Assembly: GCA_949126835.1 (NCBI GenBank)
Contig: OX421497.1
Span: forward strand, 18,224,409 to 18,288,408
DNA: 64,000 nucleotides
From: Anisus vortex
Taxonomy: Eukaryota; Mollusca; Gastropoda; Planorbidae
Reading direction: 5' to 3'
Of this stretch, positions 1 to 28,668 are shown piece after piece (within the stretch, counting starts at the first letter, position 1; each line of letters opens with the position of its first letter). The translations under genes were made by a program, and so were the position numbers. The notes below the pieces were generated by a model. That model was not told where the DNA came from. It saw only the letters and a list, made by a program, of their open reading frames with translations, and searched no databases.

Positions 1-497
1 TCCTAAACATTGAATAAATAATTTATAATCAAACAAGACACACATAGGCAAGCATTAAAGTGCATTCGTCTTTTCTGTGACTATATTTCACTACTAACAA
101 GTTTATCTCAAAGTGTACAACGCAAAATGAAACAAATTCACATTTTGAAAACGAAACCAGAATAGTTGAAATATAACTTTGCAAATTAAATCACAAAAGT
201 ATTTGAAAGTGAAAAATCAATGTTGAATTTCAAACTTTATACTCCTCACACATTTGATTTTTCACTCTAACATAACATAGTCAGTAGAAATGTTTGAACA
301 TTCCATGTTTTTAATGGAACTAGTGCTACACTGTAGTCAACAGATATTTAATCACCTTAACAGAATTGTTGTGTGAATAGAAAAAAAAAGATAACTTTAA
401 ATTGGTTTAAAAATTCTTCACAAATAGATGAGTCAAATATTCATATTTTTTTTTTCTTCTACAATTGTGCAGAATTATTTATGACTTTGTGTTTTTT
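1..497 (-). other. TFG 3' UTR and downstream flank
   Basis: AT-rich sequence after the TFG stop. On the minus strand ATTAAA-type hexamers lie near 309-314 and 347-352, but none is clearly the poly(A) signal. No ORF or repeat recognised. Confidence 0.5.
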
Positions 498-16334
<15,837 letters not shown>

Positions 16335-16358
16335 TGTCTAGTCTAGGTTGTTTGATTT

Positions 16359-17205
16359 CTGAAAAATAAATAGCAAAATTAAATTGAAGAAGATGCAAAA
16401 ATGATAAATCATTTATTTTTACTACAAATAAGTTTAATAAGCTTTTATTTTGTTTCCTAACTGTGACACGGAGCTGAAGGCCAAAGGAAAATTCTGTAAC
16501 AGATTAACTTCATTAAGTGAAATCAAACTATTTTTACATGCAACTAAAAAAATTTAACTAAATTACACAATTATTATAATTATAAACACTTTTCTTAACA
16601 AGAGATTCTCACTTTCATTAATTTATGATTTAAAGATATGGAAAATCTGTCTGTCTAAATGTTGCAGACGCTACAAAATAAACTAGACTAATCAACAGCA
16701 AAATATTAGTCAAGTAAAGCGCACTTGAATATTGTTGATACTTCTATTTCTATGACCAAAAAAAACTCACAAAACATAGAAATATCAGTTTTGTTATTAT
16801 TGTTTACTAAAAAAACAAGTAAATTTCCCCCTGGGCACATATACCATATAGGTAGGCCTACATTTTATAATAGACCTATGCCTATATGACTAATACTAAT
16901 ATTAAATATCATATGATAAATATAATATGATCTTATTATTTAATAGTAATAGAGATTATGATGATGTAGAAAGTAGAGTGATTATAAAAATAATAAATGA
17001 ATCATTAATCATTATGATTATGTAGGCTGCAGCTGTGTCATATAATTATAATAAATGTGTGAATTTTCAATTTTGACATGACAAAATTGGCCTTTGTATG
17101 TGCTAAGGTGGCAAAGACGACTGAAAGAACAAAATTCTTGTAATTGTAATTCAAGTTTCGATTAGGATTAGGTTATAACAAATATATTCAAATGTAGTGC
17201 TTTAC
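16359..17205. other. Probable 5' UTR intron and upstream region of TFG
   Basis: AT-rich, with TAA-rich simple sequence near 16890-17010. No ORF. If the candidate leader exon is right, this is an intron. Confidence 0.4.
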
Positions 17206-17290
17206 CAGATGTATTTAGGTGGCAATCGGCTTCAATAGCTCTATGACTGACTATGACTCTATGACTATGAGTTGTCAGCGGAAACGACAA
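17206..17290 (-). other. Candidate 5' non-coding exon of TFG
   Basis: An acceptor at 16358/16359 implies an upstream leader exon. On the minus strand a good donor (ACATCTG then GTAAAGC) ends at 17206, preceded by non-repetitive sequence. This is inference from one splice site; the transcription start is not visible. Confidence 0.3.
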
Positions 17291-17394
17291 GATTTTAGTC
17301 CCTTGAAAAATATTGAGGAAAGTCACTGAGCTATATAATAAATACTAATAGACTACATAATTATCACATATCTAGTCACTGATCTATAAAAAGA

Positions 17395-17725
17395 ATGGAT
17401 TTCTTATCTTATACATTACAGACGCTCCTTCTATAAAGAAGATTATTGCGTCCTACGCTCATCCGTGGTCCGAGTCTAGTCTTGCATTTTTATTAATGTT
17501 TTAAATGATGTTAGGTTATTGGTTTTCCTGGTTTGTTCAGGCAACCCATTCCATGCCCGAATGCCACTCGGGAAGAAAGAGTACTTATATGCATTTGTTC
17601 TCGCATAAGGGACAAGGAAGGTGTTTTTGTCTCTATGTTTATCTGAGCTGGATTTGTCCGCTGGAAACAACATTCTTGGTGCAAAAAGCAAGTTTTAAAA
17701 ACGCTTTCACTTATCTATAAAATTA
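17395..17725 (-). pseudogene. Non-LTR retrotransposon 3' fragment (family L-a)
   Basis: Minus-strand frame with YKYSFFPSGIRAWNGLPEQT, the typical C-terminal ORF2 signature of jockey/CR1-group LINEs, followed by a stop and the 3' tail GGAGCGTCTGTAATGTATAA and GATAAG. 5'-truncated. The same family recurs at 36730-36935, 39585-40095, 41601-41660 and 46860-46915. Confidence 0.8.
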
Positions 17726-18391
17726 TATTTCCTAAACACAGGCCTGTAGCCTAAATACATTTCAAGTGACTTAGAATTATTTTTATCGTATAGATGGCGG
17801 CTTATTCCTAACTCTCTTAGGCCTTTATGTATATATGTGAATTGTATAAACTGTGTAAAAAAAAATAATTGTAGATTTTTTTAAAGGAGGCCTTTAGATA
17901 TCCAGGGGTCTCAAACTCAAATTATAACCCTGAGTCGGCCTACTAGTGCCGCATTATCACTTTTGAAGAACCACAGGAACGCATTATTGATTGTAATTAA
18001 TTTGTAGGCCTTTACCTTTAGGCTATTGATAAAAGTCAATACAAGTTGTATAAACTATTTTAAATTTTAACATTTAAACTTAAACTAACGTCAACGGGAA
18101 ACGTGAATGTAAGTTGCCGTTTTTTTGGTCATTCTTCTGGGGTCATGATTCAGTCAATTGCAAGGAGAAACAGGAATGGTGACAGCAGCTGGAAGTTGTT
18201 TTTAAGGTACCCTTCGTGAATCACTCTGCAACTCATGGATGCTAAAATGTTCTGCGAAAATCCGAAATTTAAGTTATGAATTTAATAACATTTGTAACAC
18301 AAAGATCTATAGACTATGACATCCAGTCCTTAAACTTTTCGTCTATTTTCATTAGCTACTCACATAGATCTACAATAGTAATAGGCTACGA
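17726..18391. other. Intergenic
   Basis: No gene seen. The part near 18300-18375 (CTTTTCGTCTATTTTCATTA) recurs near 26170-26200, so it is dispersed repeat. Confidence 0.5.
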
Positions 18392-18602
18392 CAGGATAGG
18401 GGTCGGCAACCTATGGAACGCGTGCGATCTTCACATGCACGTGGAAAACCCATAAATAGGCAATTCTAGTCTATTCTAGAAAAAAACAACATGGTGGCTC
18501 AGGTTGACTTTTATGCTGTTGGCACTGACTTAACAATTGGCACGCTGAATGTATTAGAAATCCTTTTTTGGCACACTGTTATCAAAAGTTTGCCGACCAC
18601 TG
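18392..18602. mobile_element. hAT-like MITE with GGTCGGCAAC ends
   Basis: Left end AGGGGTCGGCAACC and right end GTTTGCCGACCACTG are inverted relatives of the common hAT terminus CAGGGGTCGGCAAAC. Interior TTGGCACGCTGAATG is shared with 26060-26130. No convincing 8-bp duplication remains. Confidence 0.6.
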
Positions 18603-19199
18603 AGCGCTACAAGATTCACCACACATTGCCTGCCCCACACAATAACTCTTAAACTGCAGTTTAAGGTTGACAAACTCTTCACATAAAATTGCATATTATT
18701 CTTCTCCTATGTGAGTTCGGTGATCTTCCGTATGATACTAATTACCCAATAATGTTATCATTTTTTTAGGTTATTTTTACGGAACAATTTATTAAACTAC
18801 TAACATGGTAACATTTGAGCATGGATAGCATGGGCAGTAACTCAAACGCTCATCATAAAACGCACATTCACACACAAAATACCAGGCGCAACAAAAGTCT
18901 CTAAAGACATTTTTCGGTTAAAAACAACAAGCAAAGGATCTCTTTAAATACACAGCCTAAATCATAGGTTCTCAACCTTTTTCGGCTCACCGCCCCTTTT
19001 TTTAAACTTTTACAATTTTTTTCCGCTCACCGCTCCCCCCCCCCCAACTTTTTAGCGCCCATTCTCCCCACCTCTCTGGAAGTTAAAGGGTCAATGTGAT
19101 TTTTTTCCTTTTTTTTAGGCCTACTAGATTTGTGTGCTTATTTATTATCTTTAAAAAAAATGAAAAAGAAACATATTGTTAGAATTAATATATCAAAAA

Positions 19200-19660
19200 A
19201 TTACATAAACAAGAGACTTAGAAAAGAATAATTCTGTGAATCGTTTGCCTGGTGTGTTGCTAATAGTTTGTCTATATTTGTTTCAACTTCCGTTGCAAAA
19301 GCTTTAGGTCTCCACGCTTCACTATTTGCAGCTTGTTTTTCTTTTTTGACAACCAAGTGGTATTAGCATAAAATCCACTTTCCACAAAAGAGGGTGAAAG
19401 GGATGAAATAGAAAATCGTCGCCAAAACTAACAGACCTAGAGAAACTGATTGATTTTCTCCCAAAGAATCGCATTTGCTTTTCCAAAACTCGAGCACCGA
19501 ATCCTAGTCCCATACATTATATTTAAACAGTCATCTTTTACTAACCGACGCACCTCTGTGTGCAGTAGCCATCGCTTGTAGTCCTCGTTAAGAAAAATAT
19601 TTATTTTGCCACATAGTACAAACAATAAGTACAATAAAGGCATAGTCAAAGACATAACAA
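19200..19660 (-). pseudogene. hAT transposase remnant (ZBED/SCAND3-like)
   Basis: Minus-strand fragments read LLHTEVRRLVKDDCL (family LHT-VRWLS-G), then FGDDFLFHPFHPLLWKVDFM after a frame change, then NKLQIVKRGDL and, in another frame, EVETNIDKLLATHQANDSQ close to a stop near 19202. These are C-terminal features of hAT transposases related to ZBED5/SCAND3. At least two frameshifts; not functional. Confidence 0.6.
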
Positions 19661-20548
19661 GAAAATTATAAAAATGGCAAACAATAAAAAATTATATCGA
19701 GACAATAATAGTCGGCCTAATACTATTAATAATAATAATAAATAATTAATTTAAGGTATCAATGCAAAGATGTCTAAAAAAATCATTGAAGCCATTACTT
19801 ATGTATGAACTGCTGTAATATTGTAGTGACAGATACATACAATCGCCAAGACTTTTAGTAACTAAATGTTGTCACCCAATAGACAGCCAATACATCTGAA
19901 ACAGACTACTTTTTAAAAACTAAAACATCAATTGACGATACGCCATACCATCGCCACTGGAGGAATTTCGTTTGCACTCAAAAGTCTTCTAGTACAAGTA
20001 GTCTAATAGATTTGTATATTTATGTATTTTTTTCGAAATGGGCTAATTTAATTTGGGCTTGATTTTCTGGTAGCGTGTACTCATCCAGTTATAGAAAATC
20101 TCACAATGTAATCTAAATGAGGGCTCGGCAACCAAAGGCACGCGTGCCAAACTTGGCACGCAGATCGATTTTCAATGGCACGCGAGAGACCTCCAAGAAG
20201 TGTTTTTTATTGATAAATACAACATTTGACTATTGAAGCCTATGCTTCTGACACATTTCAATGAGTGGAACTTGCATTTACAAGGACCATTTGAATGGAT
20301 TTGCATTGAAACTGGAGATATCTTGCCGTGAAATCAATTTCAAAACATTTAACTATATGTGCATACCAATGTTAAAGAATATATTAACGAAGTACATCAT
20401 AGCACTCAAAGCGAAGTTTTATTAATCAAAGGCAAGATATTCGAATTGACTGACTCATTTTTTCATACCACACCAAGCCTAACTGGTTTTATATTACTAC
20501 AACCTTCTTAGATGTATATATCCTATACTATAATACGAGTTAAAATTG

Positions 20549-20549
<1 letters not shown>

Positions 20550-20578
<29 letters not shown>
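20550..20578. repeat. (AT)n microsatellite
   Basis: About 14 AT dinucleotides inside the 5.4-kb hAT element. Confidence 0.9.
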
Positions 20579-20579
<1 letters not shown>

Positions 20580-23500
20580 GTCTGGAAATTTTCTTCAAAA
20601 GCGCTCTAACGATTATCTTCATGTTTTAATGCACGACTTGTTTCACCTAAAAAAAAATCTACACCTTTTCGGCCTCACAAATAAAAATCGGAAATGAACG
20701 TTAGACAAAAATACCCTTAGATTTATCGTAGATAATTCATTTTGGCCGTGAAAACATGCCATTGATCGACCCACATGTAGCGCGCTTTCAAGAGCGGTGT
20801 TTTTTTGCGTCGCAGTTGTGACGTTTCGGAAATACCCGTACAGCAGCAGAAAGAAGTTTAATTTCTTGTGTAGACTACTGTTGCGCACCGATGGTAGATA
20901 TAATTTAAAGCAAGACTAAGTGTAATTTATGTAATGCAGGGGTGTGCAAACTACAGCCAGTGGGTTGATAAATATTAGTATGCGGCCCTCGAGGCTTACT
21001 AGGCCTATTTAGATGATGAAATCTTCAATGTATTTTAGATTAAATAAAAGAAAATAGCAGCTTAACAATTATATGAGGAAAAGAAAAATGGAATCTTTAT
21101 AACCATGTTGGAAATGTTTTCCATTACGTATTAATTACTAGTGAAATAATAGTTTTACGTTTAAGCATAGACTATAAAATACATGGACCGCTTGCTTTAG
21201 TATTTCTGCTCTATAATGACTCGAAACACTGATTTTCGGAATTCCCGATTCTAAATAACGTAATTGCTACACAGGAAATAAAGTTATTGATATACAAGTT
21301 CCGTTTTATTTAATCGCTATGGTTTTTTCAATGAAAAATTAAAATCGAAAGTCTATGGTTTAAGTAATAACAGAATTAGATTTAGGTTTCACCAAACTAT
21401 ATATTTTACTTTTTTTTTAATCAAATATTGTTTGGAAAAAAAACACGTCGAAAATAATAATAGGATCTAGATTTTTTTTTAAACACGACATGTGTTTACG
21501 AATGTGTTCTTAAATATTTTCATGATTTGCTTTTATAGACCTACCCAAGTAAAAATAGTAAACTAGAAAAGATGTATTCAATTCATAACAATAGTTAGAC
21601 GTGTAGCATAGGCCTACTGTTAGTTTTTTTGAAAAAAAAAAGGGGGGGGGGGAAATTAAACAATTCATCTAAAGTATATTCTAATCTTTTCATTTGCAGT
21701 CTTTTAAATGAAGAAGATCATTACATCATTGGCCCATTGGTATATTTTTGTTGAAAGTAAAATTGTCAAATTTAGCCTACACGTTTAAAATTTTATAAAG
21801 ATTGAAAATGATATTCGCTATGTTTATATAATAAATGTTTTTCGTTACATATGTGGAGTAATTAAAAAGAAAACTCCCTGGTAGCTTGATATAAAATTTT
21901 TGTGAACTAATATAAAAATAACACTAAGCCACCGGTTATAAAATAGGCCTACACATGTTTACGAATGTTTTATTAAATGTATTTATGATTTGCTAACATA
22001 GGCCTACCAAAGTAAGATATATTAGAATATGTTAACATTGTGAATTCGAAATGTGGTAAACTAAAAAAGATGTATCAATTTATTAGTATTTTCCTTATAA
22101 CAATAGTCAGAAGTGTAATATACTGTTCGTTTTATTGAGGGGGGGGGGGGGGAATGAAACAAATCATCTAACGTATATTATAATCTTTTCATTTGCAGTC
22201 TTTGAATGATTAACCTAATTTCACATTAAATTATTCAATATTTTACTGGCGTAATGCTCAACATTTTTTTTTAAAAGTAAAATGTTTATTATACCATTGT
22301 TTTAATTAATCGATATGATATTTTGCCGCGATAGTTTATTTTAAATAGTAACACAAGGGGAGGATATTAGATAAGGTTTACACCAAACTATATATTTTTA
22401 CTTTGTTTTGTCAAATAATGTTTGGAATAATACATTGAAAATATTGAAAATAATAAATAAATACTTTGTTGTATAAGATATTTTTTACAAGTGAGTTACA
22501 AACAATAATTATGATTAATATATGTGCCCAAGTAAGAAATATTAGACTATGTTAAGTGTTAAGAGGTCAATATAAAATCTGGTAAACTATTAAAAATGTA
22601 TTACATTTATTCGTAGATCTTATTAATTTATATCAAACATACTTGCCGGCAGTAACTCATTGTTAGCTTGAATGGGGTGAGGAAGGGAGTTAACAAAATT
22701 GACATAATTTTATAAGAGTGGTCACTAGAAAGTTTGACAGTTGTTAAAGTAGGGGAAGGGGTAGAAGAACTAAAAATTGTAACGCAATTAACGATATTTT
22801 AAATTTAAACTTTTCATTTTCAGTCTTTTAAATACAATACATAATGACATAAATTAGATATATATTTCTGTTGGATTTAAAACTGACAACTCTAGCTCTA
22901 GCCTACATGTTTTTTTTTTAGGGTTTGATATGAGATGAAGCTGCTTTATTTTTTAATTTTCGTTTTTTTTTTTTTTTAGGGGGGGGGCTATCGGGAAAAA
23001 ACTAGATATTAGACTGCACAAATAACAATCTGCTACGACTGTTATAATTTAAAGCTTATGTTATTCATAGTAGAAAAATAACTAGACAAATACAATTTAT
23101 TGGTCTGGTAAAGACGTATTTTTAAAATTTATGCACTGTTGTTTAACATACACATGATGTTAAGGTACAAGCGCCTGCTCTTTAATACCGATCGAATGAT
23201 CGGTCACCTGGTACTATATATTTTAAGTGAAGGAATATTGGCGATTTTAAAATGGAGCAAGTTGAATTTAAAACTTTAAAAAAATAGGCATACACATATG
23301 TGCCCATTTGCGAAAAAATATGGAAGGAAGCTGCTTAGGAAAGTTATCTGCTATTCTCAACTGCTTGGCTTTTGGTTCAACTTACACCTATTAACAGATT
23401 TTATCACTCATCAAAGCTGTTTAAAGCATACAAAGAGGTCACCTACACTTGACCGCTCATTTAATAGGCCTTATTGATACAGACTAATTACATTTAGGCT

Positions 23501-24406
23501 AAACGAGTTTTTATGCTCATCTTCTTTAATTAAACATAAATAGGCCTATAATGAATTCTAAAACAAATTTATTTGTATTATTAATTTAGAAATATAAGAG
23601 GCTTATTTAATAGCACTATATTATGTAATTTCTGTAATTATTAATGTTTAAAATATAAACTTCTTAAATGGACAAACAATTAATGCGGGAAATGTTTAAC
23701 GTAAATTATTTTAATCCTCTAATAATTAAATCATGTTATGAATACCATTATGTTGAATTTATATAAAGAAAGAATAATTAGTAATTAATATTTGTTATAT
23801 TACAAAACAGACCTTGATTCAAACTTGATTGGCATCAATATTGAATCAAATGTGGAAACACTTTTTTAATTAAAGGGAGATAATTAGCCCGTTTTATTTG
23901 AGCTAATATTTCTGTTTTTTTTTCTTTTATAAAAAAAATAAACGGCTTACAATTTATAACTGATCAAACTGTAAAAGGTATTTGAAAATTATATAAAAAT
24001 TGTATGACTAAAGAATGTAGACTATAGGCCTATGTATATTTTCAAACATTACATTAACAACCCAGTTCGTATGATTACTAAGTCCCTAAGTAGGCCTATC
24101 TATTCTGCTTAATGATAGTATAAAGTACATACATAAATGAAAAATGCGTTAAAGAACATCTCTTAAAACAAACTGAGATCAAAATATCATTAATATTACC
24201 AGATTAGATATTTAACAGCGTTTGCATCACATTTCATTCAAAAACTAAAATATTCAAATAGCTGAAGCGTTCCAATTATATCATGTAGCCTACGTTTGTA
24301 CCTCCCACTTGCCCCTCAATGCCTCCCTATCGCCCTCGGGAACGTCAGCGCCTCCCCAAAGCCTCCCACCGCCCCCCCCCCCCCCTTGAGAACCTATGGC
24401 CTAAAT

Positions 24407-24812
24407 GAATAAATAATAATATCAACATGTCTAGCAGTATTAGCTACTGGATACAGTATATCCACCGTTAACCTGTGAGTGTTGTTACGCACACACATAA
24501 CCATGCGATATTTAGCACATATAACTATACTGCATGGAGCTGAAGAGAAATCACGTTCACGAGACATATTTTCGAAGCTCTCAGACAGGTTTTCGCAAAG
24601 GTCTTTATAACTACAGCTTCGGTTTAGTAATCGAATGGAGTACTACAATATACCTATATAGGCCTACCTGTATCTATAGGCTATATATAAAAAGAGCGTG
24701 TTTGTGTCCCTATGGATCCCCATTGGTCAATTTGAAAACACGTGAGTTTGTGTCACTGACCTATTTAGGCCTAGGCCTATATACTGTCTAATAATTGTTC
24801 ACATCGGACAAG
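24407..24812. other. Dispersed repeat flanking the hAT insertion
   Basis: Together with 18890-18962 this forms one repeat split by the hAT element. A second, differently interrupted copy is at about 46009-46600 (shared ATGTCTAGCAGTATTAG and GGTCTTTATAACTACAGCTT). Confidence 0.7.
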
Positions 24813-24880
24813 TGTCTTCGCTAGCTCAGTGGTTAACGTAGCGGACTGCTATGCGGGCGACCCGGGTTCGATTATCCAGT
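24813..24880 (+). other. tRNA-like sequence (pol III box A and box B)
   Basis: Contains CTAGCTCAGTGGTTAACG (A box) and CCCGGGTTCGATTA (B box), with an anticodon-loop-like CTGCTAT, followed by oligo-T tracts. The T stem and acceptor stem do not close, so it is a tRNA-derived relic or SINE head rather than a working tRNA gene. Confidence 0.4.
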
Positions 24881-25179
24881 TAGACTACACCTTTTTTTCT
24901 ACATTTTTTTTCTAAACTTTTAAAAACAAAAGACATTGTAAATCTACGGGCAATTTAGATTTTTATTAAATAAAAATACTTGCCTATTCTTTTACCCGAT
25001 TACAATATTTATTTTAAATTACTTTCCTAAAAGTCTTGAGTAAAAAAAAGAATAATTGAAATATTTGATCTATAGCTTTCTTTTAATTGCAATTTATAAA
25101 AAAATTATCTGCGCCTTATACAGTCCTGTTTTTTTTTCACCCGGGCAATGCCGGCAATGTAGCTTGTAGGCCCTACCTG

Positions 25180-25650
25180 TATAAAGCTCAGACTTTCCAG
25201 AGCCCTTGACAGAACTATTGTTCTGTATGGATGTGAGACATGGACGCTTCTATCAGCAACTTAAAACAAGTTTCAGGCGTTCGAAAATTAATGCATGAGA
25301 AAAATACTTCGAATCTCCTTCGTAGAACACATGACTAATGGATATGTGTGGGACAGAATATCCTAAATTGCAGGCCACCAAGAAAACATTATGGCTACAA
25401 TCAAATGGCGCAAACTGATATGGTTCGGTCATGTGCTGCGGCACAATAGCCTGACAAAAACAATCCTCCACGGCACGGTGGAAGGTGGGCGTAGGAGAGG
25501 CCGTGAGCGGAGATGTCAAGGATTGGACAGGGCTGCAGTTGACTCAACTATTGACAACCGTGCAAGATAGGCAAAAGTGGAGAAAGTTGACTGCCGAAGT
25601 GTCCATTCGCTCCCCCAAACGACCACAACGGTCATGGGATTGATGAATTA
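25180..25650 (+). pseudogene. Degenerate LINE reverse-transcriptase C-terminus
   Basis: Plus-strand frame reads LYGCETWTLLSAT, then FEN-CMRKILRISFVEHMTN, MATIKWRKLIWFGHVLRHNS and EGGRRRGRERRC, the well-known C-terminal block of a widespread animal non-LTR retrotransposon (YGCETW ... WFGHV.R ... GGRRRGR). Several in-frame stops. A short (TA)n tract follows near 25648-25662. Confidence 0.85.
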
Positions 25651-25662
25651 TATATATATATA

Positions 25663-26366
25663 AGTTCAGATCCGCCGTGCGCGCCTGCTTGACATTGATT
25701 GCAATTTCTATCTGCAGATTTTGTAGGTAATACAAAAGCCGCACTCAAACCGTTATTGCATCTACATTTTCTCTTTCATGGATTCGCAATTCTTCATGTC
25801 GTGAATATGGATGTGTTGTTAGGTCGGTGGTGTGCGTGTGTTTGTGAGAGAGAGCGCACGGTCTGAATTATATTGCCTTTGGGGCTCTGGGCCCAGTCTC
25901 AGGGTTCCCATAGACTTCATTTGGACTTAATGATGTTTAAACACCTCTGAAATCATTGTTACTATTTAAGGCAAGCGAGTACATGCTGTATATACTCACC
26001 TAAGAAGGTCTATGGAGAGTATGGTGTACAACATGGGAACGGCAACCGACGGCTAGACAGGATGACTTTGAGGCTGTTGGCACGCTGAATGAATATGAAA
26101 TCCTACTTTGGCACACTTTCATCAAAAGGTTGCTGACTTCTAGGCTTTGGCATCCAGTACTTATAAACTTTTCGTCTATTTTCATTAGCAGACTCACATA
26201 GATTAAATCTTTAGGCCATAGCATCCAGTAGCGTGGCTATGATTGTAAGTTGGGGGTGGCAAATATTGCAATATAAGAGGTGGTAGGGGGAATAGGAAGG
26301 CATATAGAGTGAACACTGAGAGAGGGGGCAATTATTGCAAGTTGGGGGTAAACAGTGGACTAGGCC
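25663..26366. other. Intergenic repeat debris
   Basis: Contains a GT/GA-rich stretch (25826-25858) and another copy of the TTGGCACGCTGAATGA ... TCAAAAGGTTGC hAT-type right end (26030-26145). No gene. Confidence 0.5.
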
Positions 26367-26624
26367 AGGGATCGGCAACCTAGGACATGCGTGCCAAATT
26401 TCGCACGCAGTGCAATTTTCAATGGCACGCAAAAGATTTTCCGGTTCTGGATGAGTAAAACTGACTGTTGAAGCCGATGTTTCTGATTGACAAAGCGACA
26501 CATTCAAGCATTGACAAGGACGGGGTCAAACAGCATTTGGTCTGCTAGATCACTGAAATGGATTTCCTTATATCTTGAGTGAAATTAATTTTAAAACATT
26601 TAACTATATGTACTTTCTTTATTA

Positions 26625-26882
26625 TGGGGCACGGTAGCCGAGCGGCAGCGCGTTCGAAGGTCCTGGGTTCGAATCCTGGTGAAGCCGGGATTTTTTCCCA
26701 GGACTTGAGGGTGTCCCTGAGTCTACCCAGCTCTGATGGGTACCTGACATTAGTTGGGGTAAAGTAAAGGCGGCTGGGCATTCTGCTGGCCACACATCCC
26801 CTTGTATGCCGTGGCCACAGAAACTGGTGAACGCTGCTTCACCAGCCCTATGATCACTTTGGTCCGAAGGGTACTTTACTTT
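26625..26882 (+). mobile_element. tRNA-derived SINE, copy 2, with clear target duplication
   Basis: Begins GGGGCACGGTAGCCGAGCGG (A box) with B box GGGTTCGAATCCTGG and a body matching copy 1 at 10036-10306. It is bounded by a 14-bp direct repeat TACTTTCTTTATTA (26611-26624 and 26883-26896), as expected for LINE-mobilised insertion. Confidence 0.92.
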
Positions 26883-28360
26883 TTACTTTCTTTATTAAGA
26901 TATATAGTTGGGCTTTTTAGTACATAGTTCGAAGCAATCAAAGGGGAGTTTTCTAAACAAAGACAATACATGTACCTTCAAATTCTTTTCATACCACATC
27001 AAGCCTAACTGGATTGATCTTACTACAACCTTCTTAGATGTAGATGTATTTTAGTGGAGGGATATTGACGATTTTAAAACGCTGCCAGTTGAGTTTTAAA
27101 CATTCAAAAACAATAGGCATCGAATTCCATTTGTGGGAATATTTGGAATGCCAGGCATTCATTCGCTCTACTTTCCGCTTTTGAACTTACACTAGTGAAC
27201 AGTATTTATTAAGCATGCAAAGAGATCACTTACACTTAACTAGTCAGAAATGACTACATTTTAAAATGTATCTCCAATTATAAATTAGCGAAGAGCATTC
27301 AAGACAAGGCGCTCATTAATTGATCCATACTAATGCATTTAAAAGACTTTTATGCTTATCGTCTATAATTAAACATAAATAAAAGTTATTCTAAAACAAA
27401 ATTTGTTTTTATTTATTTAATAAATATGAGAGACTTTTTAATAGCATTATATTATGGAGTTGTTGTCATTATTAGGCTGATGCTAAAAAGATAAACTCCT
27501 TATGATTAAATGGACAAACAATTAATGCAGGAAATGTTTTGTTTACAACTGTTTAACGTAAATTAAATGTATCTCTGTAATAAAATCTTGTAATGAATAT
27601 TATAATGGTGGAATTATACAAAGAAATAATAATTAGTCAGTAATAATCAGTAATATTTTTTTATATTACAAAACATAACTTGTTTGGCATCACTATTGAA
27701 TCAAATTTAGAAACTTTATTTTAATTAAAGGGAAATAATTAGCCCGTTTTATTTGCGCTAATTGTTCTATTATTATGTTTCTCATTTTTCTTGTATAAAA
27801 GACTACAAGGCTTACATTTTATAACTTCATAATGACCAAACTGTAAAAAGTATATAAAAATTAAATAAATATTATATGACTAAAGAATTATATTATGCTC
27901 ATTTCTTAAACATTACATTAACTACCCAGTTTGTATGATTACTGCGTATCAATTCCGCTCAATGATAAAGTTGTCGTTCTTATCTCTAAATAACACATAT
28001 TAAAGAAAATCTCAGTTATAACTGAGAACTAAATATAATCAATATAAGCAGTTGCTTGATCCTCATCTTGACAACCAAATTATAATGTTTACAAAATAAT
28101 TACAATACATGTGAAAGTGTAGTAATAAAATATTGTATTCGGTATAAATGCACATAAAAAAGATGATAATCACTATCACGTTAAGGTCTTAAATATTAAA
28201 ACGCTTTTGACGATTTTCCCTTTACATTTCCTTTGCTTTTGGTCTTGGTCTTGTCACAGATTTAAATTAACTGTCTTAATAAACTAAAAATATTTCACAT
28301 AGAGAAAACCATTATGAATCTATTTTACTCGGCGACTGTTGGTATGGTAATACCACCACA

Positions 28361-28668
28361 TTGAACAAACATCGGATAGACCGCCTAATAAACAAAGCCT
28401 CTCGTACTACACAGACAGAATTACCATCTCTTGCGGATATTTTCAGTTCAAGGTGCCTGTCTATGATTGATAAAATCCTCCAAGATCATGCACACCCACT
28501 TCATGATAGTTACATAATATCTAGTCGAAGTGGTCGGCTTCTTTCAATAAGGGCAAGAACAGAGAGATTTAGGAACTCTTTTGTTCCACTGTCAGTGAGA
28601 CTCTTTCAAAAGAGTCATCTTTCAGCCAGGAAATACAATGGCTCAATAGCTGACTCCTAAATAATAGG
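28361..28668 (+). pseudogene. LINE ORF2 C-terminal fragment
   Basis: 99-residue frame INKASRTTQTELPSLADIFS ... DHAHPLHD ... RTERFRNSFVPLSVRLFQKS, the conserved ORF2 tail of non-LTR elements (HPL ... R..R..NSFVP..IRL.N), ending at its natural stop. 5'-truncated. Confidence 0.8.

Larger units (their letters stand above)
18963..24398 (-). mobile_element. 5.4-kb hAT element with decayed transposase
   Basis: Starts CATAGGTTCTCAACC and ends TTGAGAACCTATG, flanked by a perfect 8-bp target duplication GCCTAAAT (18955-18962 and 24399-24406). A degenerate transposase C-terminus lies near the low-coordinate end on the minus strand. The interior holds older nested repeats, including a GGCACGCGTGCC-type element near 20125-20480, an (AT)n tract, and direct repeats with poly-G runs at 21600-22330. 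It is the longer relative of the 760-bp MITE at 1355-2114. Confidence 0.85.

Noticed and set aside
24813..24880. Functional tRNA gene
   Set aside because: A and B boxes are present but the T stem and acceptor stem do not pair, so it is listed as a tRNA-derived relic.
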